64,000 bases of DNA, taken from contig CALXIO010000001.1 of NCBI GenBank assembly GCA_944388385.1, forward strand, positions 218,246 to 282,245, read 5' to 3'. Positions within the stretch are counted from its first letter, which is position 1; each line of letters begins with the position of its first letter. The stretch comes from an uncultured Ruminiclostridium sp. Lineage in GTDB: Bacteria > Bacillota > Clostridia > Oscillospirales > Ruminococcaceae. The translations under genes and the position numbers were made by a program. The notes under the pieces are model-generated. The model had not been told where the DNA came from and made no database searches. It was given only the letters and a program-made list of their open reading frames with translations. Shown here piece after piece: positions 10,051-18,154 of the stretch.

Positions 10051-10860
10051 ATGGCAAAGAAGGACAGAATTAAAAAGAAGCAGGATGACTCAGTTATACA
10101 CAGCTTTGCAGGCTCATTAGAGCAGGCATTTTCAGAGGATCTGAGCGAGCTTTCAGGGGAAGAGGATGTTATTGTAGTTGATGTTCCTCAAAAATCCCCG
10201 AAAACAAGAAAGAAGCACAGAACGCTGTATTTTATAGTCGGTCTTCTGATAGTGATTTTTGCTGTTGTAGGTATTGTAAATACAGCAATAGCCGCAGTAA
10301 ACGGCATACAGTATGTTTCAAACCGCACAGAGGAGAAAAACCAGTTCAGGCTGTTTTTATATCCTGTTGTGGCCATTGACCCGCCCAGCTTTGAAAAAAC
10401 AGAGAATATCCCTAATTCCATAATGATAAATGCCGCATTGTCTAAAATTCTTCTTACCCAGGACACCTCAAAGTATAACAGGGATATGGGTGTAATATAT
10501 ATCCCTGAATTTGATGTGGAAACAGCGGCAAAGAGTATCTACGGCGGCAGCATTACGATCACCCATGAAACAGTAGGCTCAGCCCAGAATGAGGCCACCT
10601 ATGTTCCGGATAAAAAGGCATACAGTGTGTCCGATTCACAGCGTACACCGAACTATGTGCCGCAGATAACCGAAATTTCAAATGTGGGTGAAACCTTTAC
10701 CCTTACGGTTGAATATTACCTGCCAACAGTTGATATAGAGGGACTTTCGGTAAAAAGCGAAAGTGAAAAGACAATGATTTACACCGTTACAAAATCCGGC
10801 GAAAGAATGACCATAACCTCCATATCTCTTAAGGATGTACATCTACTGGGCGAAGAGTAA
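10051..10860 (+). CDS. Single-pass membrane-anchored protein of unknown function
   Basis: 269 residues. A charged cytoplasmic N-terminus (KKDRIKKKQDD, about 55 residues) leads to one membrane helix (TLYFIVGLLIVIFAVVGIV, about residues 58-80) and a mostly beta-type extracellular domain without recognisable motifs. It follows proA by 17 bases and is probably the last gene of that transcript, since a strong terminator comes next. I do not recognise the family. Confidence 0.7.
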   Translation: MAKKDRIKKKQDDSVIHSFAGSLEQAFSEDLSELSGEEDVIVVDVPQKSPKTRKKHRTLYFIVGLLIVIFAVVGIVNTAIAAVNGIQYVSNRTEEKNQFRLFLYPVVAIDPPSFEKTENIPNSIMINAALSKILLTQDTSKYNRDMGVIYIPEFDVETAAKSIYGGSITITHETVGSAQNEATYVPDKKAYSVSDSQRTPNYVPQITEISNVGETFTLTVEYYLPTVDIEGLSVKSESEKTMIYTVTKSGERMTITSISLKDVHLLGEE

Positions 10861-10919
10861 TTTTTAGAATGTTGCATAATACGAGAAAGCACATATTGTG
10901 AATAATAACGATTTATATT

Positions 10920-10956
10920 AAAGCCCCCTTTTGTTCTATTGACAAAAGGGGGCTTT
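10920..10956 (+). terminator. Intrinsic terminator after the proBA transcript
   Basis: A near-perfect 15-bp stem (AAAGCCCCCTTTTGT / ACAAAAGGGGGCTTT) with a seven-base loop. Its right arm also contains the -35 box of the next promoter. Confidence 0.8.
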
Positions 10957-10967
10957 GATTATATAAT
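10939..10967 (+). promoter_or_regulatory. Consensus promoter of the putP-like gene
   Basis: TTGACA at 10939-10944 and TATAAT at 10962-10967 with a 17-base spacer: a perfect consensus. The -35 box is inside the upstream terminator hairpin, and the transcript start (about 10974) falls just before a tandem repeat. Confidence 0.85.
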
Positions 10968-10978
10968 AATTTTATTGA

Positions 10979-11033
10979 GTTAAAGCGGTATAAGTTAAAA
11001 GCGTTAAACCGGTATAACTTAAAAGCGTTAAAC
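10979..11033 (+). repeat. 24-bp tandem repeat at the transcript start, candidate operator
   Basis: Two full copies (10979-11002 and 11003-11026), differing at two positions, plus a seven-base partial third copy. Each contains an imperfect palindrome of the form GTTAnACCGGTnTAAC. The position, starting five bases after the predicted transcript start, suits a repressor site or an mRNA leader element. Confidence 0.6.
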
Positions 11034-11056
11034 TTTAAATAAAAGGAGCAGTTTAT

Positions 11057-12610
11057 ATGGTACTGGCAATTCTGATAATATATGTTATCTCCGTTGTGGG
11101 AATAGGCATATATTGTAGCAAAAAATCCTCCACCGTAAACGACTATGTTTTAGGCGGTCGTTCGGTAGGTCCCTGGCTTACGGCCTTTGCATACGGCACA
11201 TCCTACTTTTCAGCCGTAATTTTTGTAGGATATGCAGGTAAATTCGGCTGGAACTTCGGTCTTGCATCCACCTGGATAGGTATAGGTAATTCAATTATCG
11301 GTTCACTTATGGCATGGGTAATCTTAGGCAGACGCACAAGAATTATGTCTAAGCACCTTGAAAGTGCCACCATGCCGGAATTTTTTGAAAAGAGATTTAA
11401 CAGCAAGGCTATGAAGATAATTTCAGCACTTATTGTATTTATCTTCCTTATTCCTTACACAGCAAGCGTTTACAACGGTCTTTCAAGACTGTTCGGTATG
11501 GCATTTAATGTTGACTATTCGGTATGTGTTATAGGTATGGCGGTAATTACTGCTGTATATGTAGTTATCGGCGGATATAAGGCTACTGCCATAAATGACT
11601 TTGTACAGGGCATTATTATGCTTATAGGTATTGTGGCGGTTGTATGTGCAACCTTAGCCTCAAAGGGCGGATTTATGGAGGCTGTAAATCAGCTTTCCCA
11701 CATAAGCACGGAAAACACCCATTCACCCGACTTAAACGGCGGCTTTGCCTCATTCTTCGGACCTGACCCCATAAACCTCTTAGGCGTAATTATTCTTACA
11801 TCCCTTGGTACATGGGGACTTCCCCAGATGGTACATAAGTTCTATACCATCAAGGATGAAAAATCCATAAAGACAGGTACAATAGTATCCACAGTATTTG
11901 CCCTTGTGGTTGCAGGCGGCAGCTACTTCTTAGGCGGCTTTGGCAGAATTTTCGTTACAGACGAGGAATTTGCACAGATAGGCTCAGACGGTATTATTCC
12001 CAAGATGCTGGAATCCTTACCGGAGCTTCTTATAGGTATTGTAGTGGTACTGGTATTATCAGCCTCCATGTCAACCCTTTCCTCCCTTGTACTTACCTCC
12101 AGCTCCACCCTTACACTTGACCTTATCAAGCCCCTTATGAAGGATAAGCTGAAGGACGAAAAGAAATCTCTTATCATAATGAGAGTTTTCGTTGCAATAT
12201 TCCTTATTGTATCGGTAATAATAGCACTTAACAAGAATGCTCTTATTTCTGACCTTATGGGATATTCATGGGGTGCTCTTGCAGGTGCATTCTTAGCGCC
12301 CTTTATGTACGGTCTTTTCTGGAGAAAGGTATCAAAGGCATCTGTATACACCAGCTTTGTTATAGGTATCGGTGCTACTGTTGCTCACATGATAATCAAG
12401 CCCACAGGCACATTCTTGGGCTTTGACATAGCATCTCCCGTAAACTTAGGTATGTTCACAATGATAGCAGGTCTTATACTTGTTCCCATAGTAAGCCTTA
12501 TTACTCCCAAGATGAAGAAGGAGGAGCTGGACGATATATTCTCCTGCTATAACCAGACAGCAAATGTTGAAGTAACACAGGCAATAGGCGATACAGATAA
12601 GCTTAAATAA
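11057..12610 (+). CDS. putP: Sodium:solute symporter (sodium/proline type)
   Basis: 517-residue transporter of the solute:sodium symporter family with about 13 membrane segments. The N-terminal VNDYVLGGRSVGPWLTAFAYGTSYFSAVIFVGYAG and IVLVLSASMSTLSSLVLTSSSTL are family hallmarks; the latter contains the Ser/Thr pair that binds sodium. Proline is the likeliest substrate from the overall pattern, and the nearby proBA genes fit, but other substrates such as pantothenate cannot be excluded. The start has AAAAGGAG nine bases upstream. Confidence 0.85.
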   Translation: MVLAILIIYVISVVGIGIYCSKKSSTVNDYVLGGRSVGPWLTAFAYGTSYFSAVIFVGYAGKFGWNFGLASTWIGIGNSIIGSLMAWVILGRRTRIMSKHLESATMPEFFEKRFNSKAMKIISALIVFIFLIPYTASVYNGLSRLFGMAFNVDYSVCVIGMAVITAVYVVIGGYKATAINDFVQGIIMLIGIVAVVCATLASKGGFMEAVNQLSHISTENTHSPDLNGGFASFFGPDPINLLGVIILTSLGTWGLPQMVHKFYTIKDEKSIKTGTIVSTVFALVVAGGSYFLGGFGRIFVTDEEFAQIGSDGIIPKMLESLPELLIGIVVVLVLSASMSTLSSLVLTSSSTLTLDLIKPLMKDKLKDEKKSLIIMRVFVAIFLIVSVIIALNKNALISDLMGYSWGALAGAFLAPFMYGLFWRKVSKASVYTSFVIGIGATVAHMIIKPTGTFLGFDIASPVNLGMFTMIAGLILVPIVSLITPKMKKEELDDIFSCYNQTANVEVTQAIGDTDKLK

Positions 12611-12615
12611 AAAAT

Positions 12616-12645
12616 AATACAGCAGGGCTTATGCTCTGCTGTATT
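12616..12645 (+). terminator. Hairpin after putP, probable weak terminator
   Basis: Ten-base-pair stem AATACAGCAG / CTGCTGTATT around a short loop, directly after the stop codon. There is no strong U-tract after it. Confidence 0.45.
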
Positions 12646-12669
12646 GCATTACAGAAATTAAAAAAGCAC

Positions 12670-12698
12670 TTGTTTATTTCCCTTAAAAGTGCTATAAT
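12670..12698 (+). promoter_or_regulatory. Promoter of the paaK-like gene
   Basis: TTGTTT at 12670-12675 and TATAAT at 12693-12698, spacer 17, placed 30 bases before the start codon of the next gene. Confidence 0.65.
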
Positions 12699-12728
12699 GG
12701 TAAAAGATTATTCCAAGGAGGTTATATA

Positions 12729-14027
12729 ATGTTTTTTCAAAAGGATATAGAAACACTACCCAGACAAGAGATTGAAAAGATACAGCTTGATAAGTTAAAG
12801 CATATTACAAAATACTGCTATGAAAATGTACCCATGTACAAGAAGAAATTTGACGATGCAGGCTTTGACCCGGACAAGATAAGGACATTGTCGGATATTA
12901 AGTATATGCCCTTTACCACAAAGGCGGATTTCCGTGATAATTATCCCTTCGGTATGTTTGCAGTACCTATGAAGAAGGTTACCCGTATTCATGCTTCATC
13001 CGGTACAACAGGAAAGCCCACAGTAGTAGGCTATACCAAAAATGACCTTGATATGTGGTCTGACTGTATGGCAAGACTTGTTACCGCCGCCGGTGCAAGC
13101 GATGATGATATAGTACAGATTTCCTTTGGCTACGGACTTTTCACCGGTGCCTTGGGACTTCACTACGGACTTGAAAAGATAGGTGCTACCGTTATACCCT
13201 GTTCTTCCGGCAACACCGAAAAGCAGGTAATGTTAATGAAGGATTTCGGCACTACCGCCCTTGTTGCAACTCCCTCCTATGCACTTCGTATCGGTGAAGT
13301 TGCAAGGGAAATGGGCGTAAAGGGTGATGAGCTGAAGCTTCGTTTAGGACTTTTCGGCTCAGAGGGATGCACCCCTGAAATGAGAAGCCAGATTGAGGAT
13401 TATCTTCATATTCTTGCTACCGATAACTACGGCATGAGTGAGCTTATCGGCCCCGGTGTATCAGGTGAATGTCATTTAAGACAGGGACTTCACTTTAATG
13501 AGGATCACTTCCTGCCGGAGATAATCAGCCCCGACACCTGCGAGGTTTTAGGCGAGGGTGAGGAGGGCGAGCTTGTAATCACCACCTTATCTAAGGAAGC
13601 TCTTCCTGTATTAAGATACAGAACCAAGGACATCACCGCCATTACATACGAAAAGTGCGAATGCGGAAGAACCCACGCAAGAATGAAGAAGACCACCGGC
13701 AGAAGCGATGATATGCTGAAAATCAGAGGTGTAAATGTATTCCCCTCACAGATTGAAAGCGTGCTTATGACAATTCCCCAGATTGCTCCCCACTATCAGA
13801 TAGTGGTTACAAGAGAGGGAAGCAGCGACAGGCTGGAGGTAAAGTGTGAGCTTGTGGACGGAAGCGTTCTTGAGAGCTTTAATGCCTTAAATGAATTACA
13901 AAGCACAATCCGTCATAACTTAAAGACGGTTTTAGGACTTGACACAAAGGTTTCTCTTGTGGAGCCCAAGAGCCTTGAAAGATTTGAGGGCAAGGCGAAG
14001 AGAGTTTTTGACTTAAGGAACAAGTGA
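12729..14027 (+). CDS. paaK: Phenylacetate-CoA ligase (PaaK-type acyl-CoA synthetase)
   Basis: 432-residue ATP-dependent acyl-CoA ligase of the ANL superfamily. The phosphate-binding loop HASSGTTGKPT (about residues 96-106), the adenylation motif DNYGMSELIGPGV, YRTKDIT and the C-terminal hinge with GRSDDMLKIRGVNVFPSQIE match PaaK. In anaerobes lacking the aerobic phenylacetate pathway, PaaK commonly works with 2-ketoacid ferredoxin oxidoreductases in aromatic amino acid metabolism; that role is from family knowledge. CCAAGGAGG lies nine bases upstream. Confidence 0.9.
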   Translation: MFFQKDIETLPRQEIEKIQLDKLKHITKYCYENVPMYKKKFDDAGFDPDKIRTLSDIKYMPFTTKADFRDNYPFGMFAVPMKKVTRIHASSGTTGKPTVVGYTKNDLDMWSDCMARLVTAAGASDDDIVQISFGYGLFTGALGLHYGLEKIGATVIPCSSGNTEKQVMLMKDFGTTALVATPSYALRIGEVAREMGVKGDELKLRLGLFGSEGCTPEMRSQIEDYLHILATDNYGMSELIGPGVSGECHLRQGLHFNEDHFLPEIISPDTCEVLGEGEEGELVITTLSKEALPVLRYRTKDITAITYEKCECGRTHARMKKTTGRSDDMLKIRGVNVFPSQIESVLMTIPQIAPHYQIVVTREGSSDRLEVKCELVDGSVLESFNALNELQSTIRHNLKTVLGLDTKVSLVEPKSLERFEGKAKRVFDLRNK

Positions 14028-14033
14028 TAAATA

Positions 14034-14059
14034 AATCCCCCTGTGTAGGGGGATTTTTT
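14034..14059 (+). terminator. Intrinsic terminator after paaK
   Basis: Stem AATCCCCC / GGGGGATT with a six-base loop, followed by a run of six T. Confidence 0.9.
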
Positions 14060-14280
14060 GTTTTTATTGGGGGTGTGGGCAAAGCCCCCTTAAAACCCCC
14101 ATTGTATTCTTAATGTGGGCGAAAGCCCACAAAAAAGCGTGCGTAAGCACGCCCGGGGGTTTACCCCATTAAGGCGGTCGCAGGGCGCCAGCCCTGATTA
14201 TCTCCCCCCCTCCCCGGGGAAGGGGGCAGGGGGATGGGGATAATGCCCTGCACTCGTGCAGAAAAAACAACCCTCAAAAC
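14060..14280. repeat. G+C-rich intergenic repeat cluster, copy 1
   Basis: A chain of short hairpins with no open frame: GTGGGC-GAAA-GCCCAC, GCGTGC-GTAA-GCACGC and others. Bases 14169-14193 are the exact reverse complement of 17806-17830, and 14082-14100 are an exact direct copy of 17837-17855. In contrast to surrounding genes it is very rich in G and C. This looks like a dispersed REP-like or small non-autonomous repeat in the genome. Confidence 0.65.
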
Positions 14281-15186
14281 TCAAAACTCACTCATTATAA
14301 CCTTTGTAGCCCCCGGGGTGGAGTACACCCACCTGTCAATTCTGCCTTCCGTAAGGAAATAACAGTCATGGGGGTTAATACAGCTTTTTTCTCCGGTATT
14401 TACTATGATAAGCTTAATCTTCATCTTATCGGGAATAATGGCCTTTATGTATACACAGGCACAATCCCCGGGCTTTATGCCCTCCTTTAGTTCCGCAAGA
14501 CCGGCAAGGTTAGGGGTAAGCTCAATAAATATTCCGTAATCCTCAACTGATCTTACTATGCCGGAAACCGTTTCCCCTACTGAAAATAATGCCGCATTTT
14601 CCTCCCAGGTACCAAGTAATTCCTTGTGGGATAAAAGTATATGATTTTCATCTCTGCCCTTAACTACCGCATATATATCATCCCCCACGGTAAAACGGTC
14701 GGAGGGGTGATTTATCCGGGAAACGGAAATGGAATCTATGGGTATCATTGAGGGTATACCACAGCCTATATCCACAAAGCCCCCGAATTTTTCAAGATGT
14801 GTCACCCTTGCAGGAATTATATCCCCGGCTGACAGCCTGTCAAGATATTCCTCTTTTGCCCTTAGCTGGGCATTTTTTCTTGATAAAATCGCCACATCAT
14901 CCCTTATATCGGTAACAGTAAAGCAAACAGGCTTTCCCACCTTTGAAATAAGGGCTATATCCCTTGTACTGCCGTCATCTATGCCTATTGCCCCTTCTGT
15001 CCTTGGTATAATGCCCTTTATAACCTTTAAGTCCACCGTCATGTTATGCTCTGTGTCACACATGGTGCAGGGGGCTTCCAGAATAAGCCCCTGGTTTTTC
15101 GCTGTTTCAAGGGCATGAATACTGCTTAAAAGCCTTTTATTTTCAGAGGTGTATATTTTTCTGCCCTCAGGTAAAAATTCCGTCAT
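14281..15186 (-). CDS. S1-domain RNA-binding protein (ribosomal protein S1-like)
   Basis: 301 residues. At least two S1-type OB folds are visible: AGDIIPARVTHLEKFGGFVDIGCGIPSMIPIDSIS (about residues 120-155) ending in HILLSHKELLGTWEENAALF, and VGETVSGIVRSVEDYGIFIELTPNLAGLAEL (about 203-233). The N-terminal third is not recognisable. Such S1-like proteins in Clostridia bind mRNA or act with ribosomes. It is transcribed opposite to its neighbours. Confidence 0.85.
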   Translation of the reverse strand: MTEFLPEGRKIYTSENKRLLSSIHALETAKNQGLILEAPCTMCDTEHNMTVDLKVIKGIIPRTEGAIGIDDGSTRDIALISKVGKPVCFTVTDIRDDVAILSRKNAQLRAKEEYLDRLSAGDIIPARVTHLEKFGGFVDIGCGIPSMIPIDSISVSRINHPSDRFTVGDDIYAVVKGRDENHILLSHKELLGTWEENAALFSVGETVSGIVRSVEDYGIFIELTPNLAGLAELKEGIKPGDCACVYIKAIIPDKMKIKLIIVNTGEKSCINPHDCYFLTEGRIDRWVYSTPGATKVIMSEF

Positions 15187-15324
15187 TGTGTACCAACCTT
15201 CCTCGGCTTGCCGATTTTTATATATTTGTCTTTACAGTTTATGAAAGTAATAGCCCAAAAAGCACAGCAATATATATTTACAAGGAATTTCACGAAAATT
15301 TCATCGCAAAAAACAGAAAACCGG

Positions 15325-15353
15325 TTGATTTTATGACGGAGTTTTGGTAAAAT
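15325..15353 (+). promoter_or_regulatory. Promoter of the CotH-family gene
   Basis: TTGATT at 15325-15330 and TAAAAT at 15348-15353 with a 17-base spacer, 33 bases before the start codon. Confidence 0.6.
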
Positions 15354-15385
15354 TGAAGTATGTTAAAGGTTAAGGCGGTGTAAAA

Positions 15386-17755
15386 ATGTCAGCTTCACTT
15401 ATAAAGAGAATTATCTGCATAGCTCTTATAGTTGCCCTTGGGGCAGGGGGCATAGCAGGATATAATTATTATCTTGAAAACGAGGAAAGCCTTGAGGTAT
15501 TGTCCCCGGTACAGCCTCCCATATCAGAGGAAACCAAGGAGAATATTTCTGAGCAGCCGGTGGAATTTTCCCACACTGATACATTTTATAATACCAATAT
15601 TGAAGTTGAGCTGACAGCAGACCCTGATGCAAAGATATACTACACCACCGACGGAAGTGTTCCCACAGCAAAATCAGACAGATATAAAAATCCCATTAAA
15701 ATAAAGTCCGGAAGTAAGGTTACCGCCACCACCATTAAGGCTATTGCCATAAAGGACGGAGAGGCAAGCGAGGTTATTACAAAAAGCTATGTCACAGGGA
15801 AGAACGTATTTGACCGCTTTTCGGATGATACCTATGTGTTTGTGCTGTCCGCTGATCCTTATGATTTATATGACTATGAAAACGGCATAGCAATAGAGGG
15901 AAAAATCCGTGATGAATGGCTTGCTACCGAATATGACGGATTTTCGGAAATAAACCCAAACCACCCGGCAAACTGGAATCAGCCCGGCATGGCAGGAGAA
16001 AGACCCATGTATGTGGAGGTTTATGACAGCAAGGGCAATCAGCTTCTGACACAGGCGGCAGGGGCAAGGGTATCCGGCGGATATTCAAAGGGAGTTGACC
16101 AGAAATCCTGGAAGCTAATTGCAAGAACCATGTACTCCCCAAATGACGGTATGTTTAAGTATCCTTTTTTTGATAATGCCACAGATGAAAAGGGAGCGTT
16201 ACTTGCAAAGTATGACAGAATAGTTCTTCGTAACGGCGCTAATGACAGAGAATTTGCCGGGGTAAGGGATGAGCTTTCTATGGAGCTTGCCCGTCAGTCG
16301 GGATTTCCCGATACCCAGGGCACAGCCCCCTGTGCGGTGTTCCTGAACGGCGAATATTACGGCTATGCCTGGCTTCATCAGAATTATTGCAAGGGCTATT
16401 TTGAATCCGTCTACGGCGGAAACAAGGATAACTACGAGGTAGTAGGCAAGGCTGAGGGGGATTTAGACGAGGATGAAACCTCAATGGCGGTATCTGATTA
16501 TAATGAGCTTCTGGCATTATGTGAGGACGGCCTTACAGAGGAGGAATACAAGACCCTTTGCGATAACATAGACATGGATAATTATATCCATTATCTTGCT
16601 ATGCAGTTATTTATAGATAACCGTGACTGGCCGGGAAATAACTATAAGGCATGGCGGTATGTGGCAGATGAGGGAGAAGAGGTAACAAGCCCCTATCTTG
16701 ACGGCAAATGGAGATATTTATTTTATGATGCGGAGTTTGCCTGGGGACTTTATTCTGACGGCTACAGAAATGCCACATTATCAAAGCTGCTTAACGGCAC
16801 TCATCCTGCCGGACAGTCAGCCCTTATAAACGCCCTTATGGAAAGGGAAGATGTAAGGCATCAGCTTGCCTGTCAGATGAGCGACCTTATAGGCGGTGCA
16901 TTTTCCACCGATAATATACTTAAGGTACTGGAAGAAAAAATTGAGATAAGTGACCCTGAGCAGATGTATGCCCTTAAAAACGGCATCACCTCCACCTGGG
17001 CCCATGAGGGTACATTTGAAAACAGCCGTAATGAAATAAGGGATTTTGCAACCTACCGCCCAAGGATAATAATGCGTGATATACAAAAGGTTTGCGGTTT
17101 CGGTGATGAAAAATACACCGTAAACCTGAAGGGCGCAGAGGGTATAAGAGTACAGCTTAACACCCAAAGCGGCATAGGGGACAATGCAAGCCTTACAGCG
17201 GAGTATTTTAATGAGTGTGAGGTAAAAATTTCTGCTGAGGATATGAACGGCGGAAAATTCTCCTGTTGGGAGATAAACGGAGAAAAGATAACCGACAGAG
17301 AGGTTACCTTAAATTCCTCCATGGCAAAGGAGGGAGTAATTGAAATAAAGGCGGTAAGCGAAAAAGCCCCGGCGGAGCAAAGGCTTATAATAGGTGAGGT
17401 TTACACCGGCTCCAATGCGGACTGGCTTACTTTATATAACCCCTCCGAGGTTGAGCTTAGCACAAAGGAGCTTTATCTTACAGATGATGAGGCTATATTA
17501 AACCGCTATAAGATCCCCACTACCACGGTAAAGCCGGGAGAAAGTCTTGTTATAGTGTGCAAGAATAACAAGGCATCAGACACTCTGATGAAATTGCAGA
17601 CCAATTTCAGCCTTAAAACAGGGGAGAGTCTTATACTGTCTGATTCTGAGGGGGGAATTTATTCCAAGGTGGTAATAGCCGACTGTGAGGAAAACCAATC
17701 CCAGCAGATACAGGATGACGGAAGTTATATAATTGACAGGGTGAATGAATATTAA
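15386..17755 (+). CDS. CotH-family kinase-like surface protein with chitobiase and lamin-tail-type domains
   Basis: 789 residues. A signal anchor (residues 7-26) precedes a chitobiase C-terminal-like beta domain with KIYYTTDGSVPT (about 89-100). The CotH domain follows: ARVSGGYSKGVDQKSWKL, RNGANDREFAGVRDELS, VFLNGEYYGYAWLHQNY, DNRDWPGNN and WRYLFYDAEFAWG, the usual order of the atypical protein-kinase core. The last 110 residues (IIGEVYTGSNADWLTLYNPS) look like a lamin-tail domain. CotH kinases phosphorylate coat proteins in sporulating Bacillus; in gut Clostridia related extracellular proteins are common and their targets are unknown. Start supported by a nearby promoter. Confidence 0.85.
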   Translation: MSASLIKRIICIALIVALGAGGIAGYNYYLENEESLEVLSPVQPPISEETKENISEQPVEFSHTDTFYNTNIEVELTADPDAKIYYTTDGSVPTAKSDRYKNPIKIKSGSKVTATTIKAIAIKDGEASEVITKSYVTGKNVFDRFSDDTYVFVLSADPYDLYDYENGIAIEGKIRDEWLATEYDGFSEINPNHPANWNQPGMAGERPMYVEVYDSKGNQLLTQAAGARVSGGYSKGVDQKSWKLIARTMYSPNDGMFKYPFFDNATDEKGALLAKYDRIVLRNGANDREFAGVRDELSMELARQSGFPDTQGTAPCAVFLNGEYYGYAWLHQNYCKGYFESVYGGNKDNYEVVGKAEGDLDEDETSMAVSDYNELLALCEDGLTEEEYKTLCDNIDMDNYIHYLAMQLFIDNRDWPGNNYKAWRYVADEGEEVTSPYLDGKWRYLFYDAEFAWGLYSDGYRNATLSKLLNGTHPAGQSALINALMEREDVRHQLACQMSDLIGGAFSTDNILKVLEEKIEISDPEQMYALKNGITSTWAHEGTFENSRNEIRDFATYRPRIIMRDIQKVCGFGDEKYTVNLKGAEGIRVQLNTQSGIGDNASLTAEYFNECEVKISAEDMNGGKFSCWEINGEKITDREVTLNSSMAKEGVIEIKAVSEKAPAEQRLIIGEVYTGSNADWLTLYNPSEVELSTKELYLTDDEAILNRYKIPTTTVKPGESLVIVCKNNKASDTLMKLQTNFSLKTGESLILSDSEGGIYSKVVIADCEENQSQQIQDDGSYIIDRVNEY

Positions 17756-17761
17756 AATAAT

Positions 17762-17788
17762 GGGGCGGAGTTATCCGCCCTGTTTTTT
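17762..17788 (+). terminator. Intrinsic terminator after the CotH-family gene
   Basis: Stem GGGCGGA / TCCGCCC with a GTTA loop, then TG and six T. Confidence 0.85.
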
Positions 17789-17805
17789 GTGGGGGAGAGT
17801 AGTGG

Positions 17806-17855
17806 GGCTGGCGCCCTGCGACCGCCTTAAGGGGGCAAGCCCCCTTAAAACCCCC
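17806..17855. repeat. G+C-rich intergenic repeat, copy 2
   Basis: 17806-17830 is an exact inverted copy of 14169-14193, and 17837-17855 an exact direct copy of 14082-14100. It lies directly after a terminator, as does copy 1. Confidence 0.7.
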
Positions 17856-17888
17856 TTTAAATTCTATTTGAAACCGAACCCCACGGCG

Positions 17889-17928
17889 AAAAAAACAACC
17901 ACCCCCGACCATTTGGCCGAGGGTGGTT
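17889..17928 (-). terminator. Terminator of the feo operon
   Basis: On the minus strand an AACCACC-type stem pairs across 17896-17928 and is followed by seven T, downstream of the Cys-rich membrane protein gene. Confidence 0.75.
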
Positions 17929-17946
17929 CGGTATATTTATAGAAGG

Positions 17947-18141
17947 TCATCTATCGGTATTGTCACTTTTCTTTGAATGGCAAATGCCATTCATACTACA
18001 GCCGCCGCAACCACAGCCACATCCGCAGGATGATTTTTTACTTTTCTTATCACGGATGAGCTTTACCGCCGCTAAGCCGATAATACTGAATACCACTATG
18101 CCCACAAGAATCGTGGCCATATTATCAACAATCCATCCCAT
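17947..18141 (-). CDS. FeoB-associated Cys-rich membrane protein
   Basis: 64 residues: one membrane helix (ILVGIVVFSIIGLAAVKLI) followed by a lysine patch and the cluster CGCGCGCGGCSMNGIC. This layout and the position 13 bases after feoB match the small proteins that accompany FeoB in Firmicutes. They are thought to assist or gate Fe(II) transport; the exact role is not established. Confidence 0.9.
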   Translation of the reverse strand: MGWIVDNMATILVGIVVFSIIGLAAVKLIRDKKSKKSSCGCGCGCGGCSMNGICHSKKSDNTDR

Positions 18142-18154
18142 AATAATTCCTTTC

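Noticed and set aside
14248..14275. CTGCACTCGTGCAG hairpin with an A run, as a terminator for the S1-domain gene
   Set aside because: On the minus strand the T run comes before the hairpin, which is the wrong order for an intrinsic terminator.
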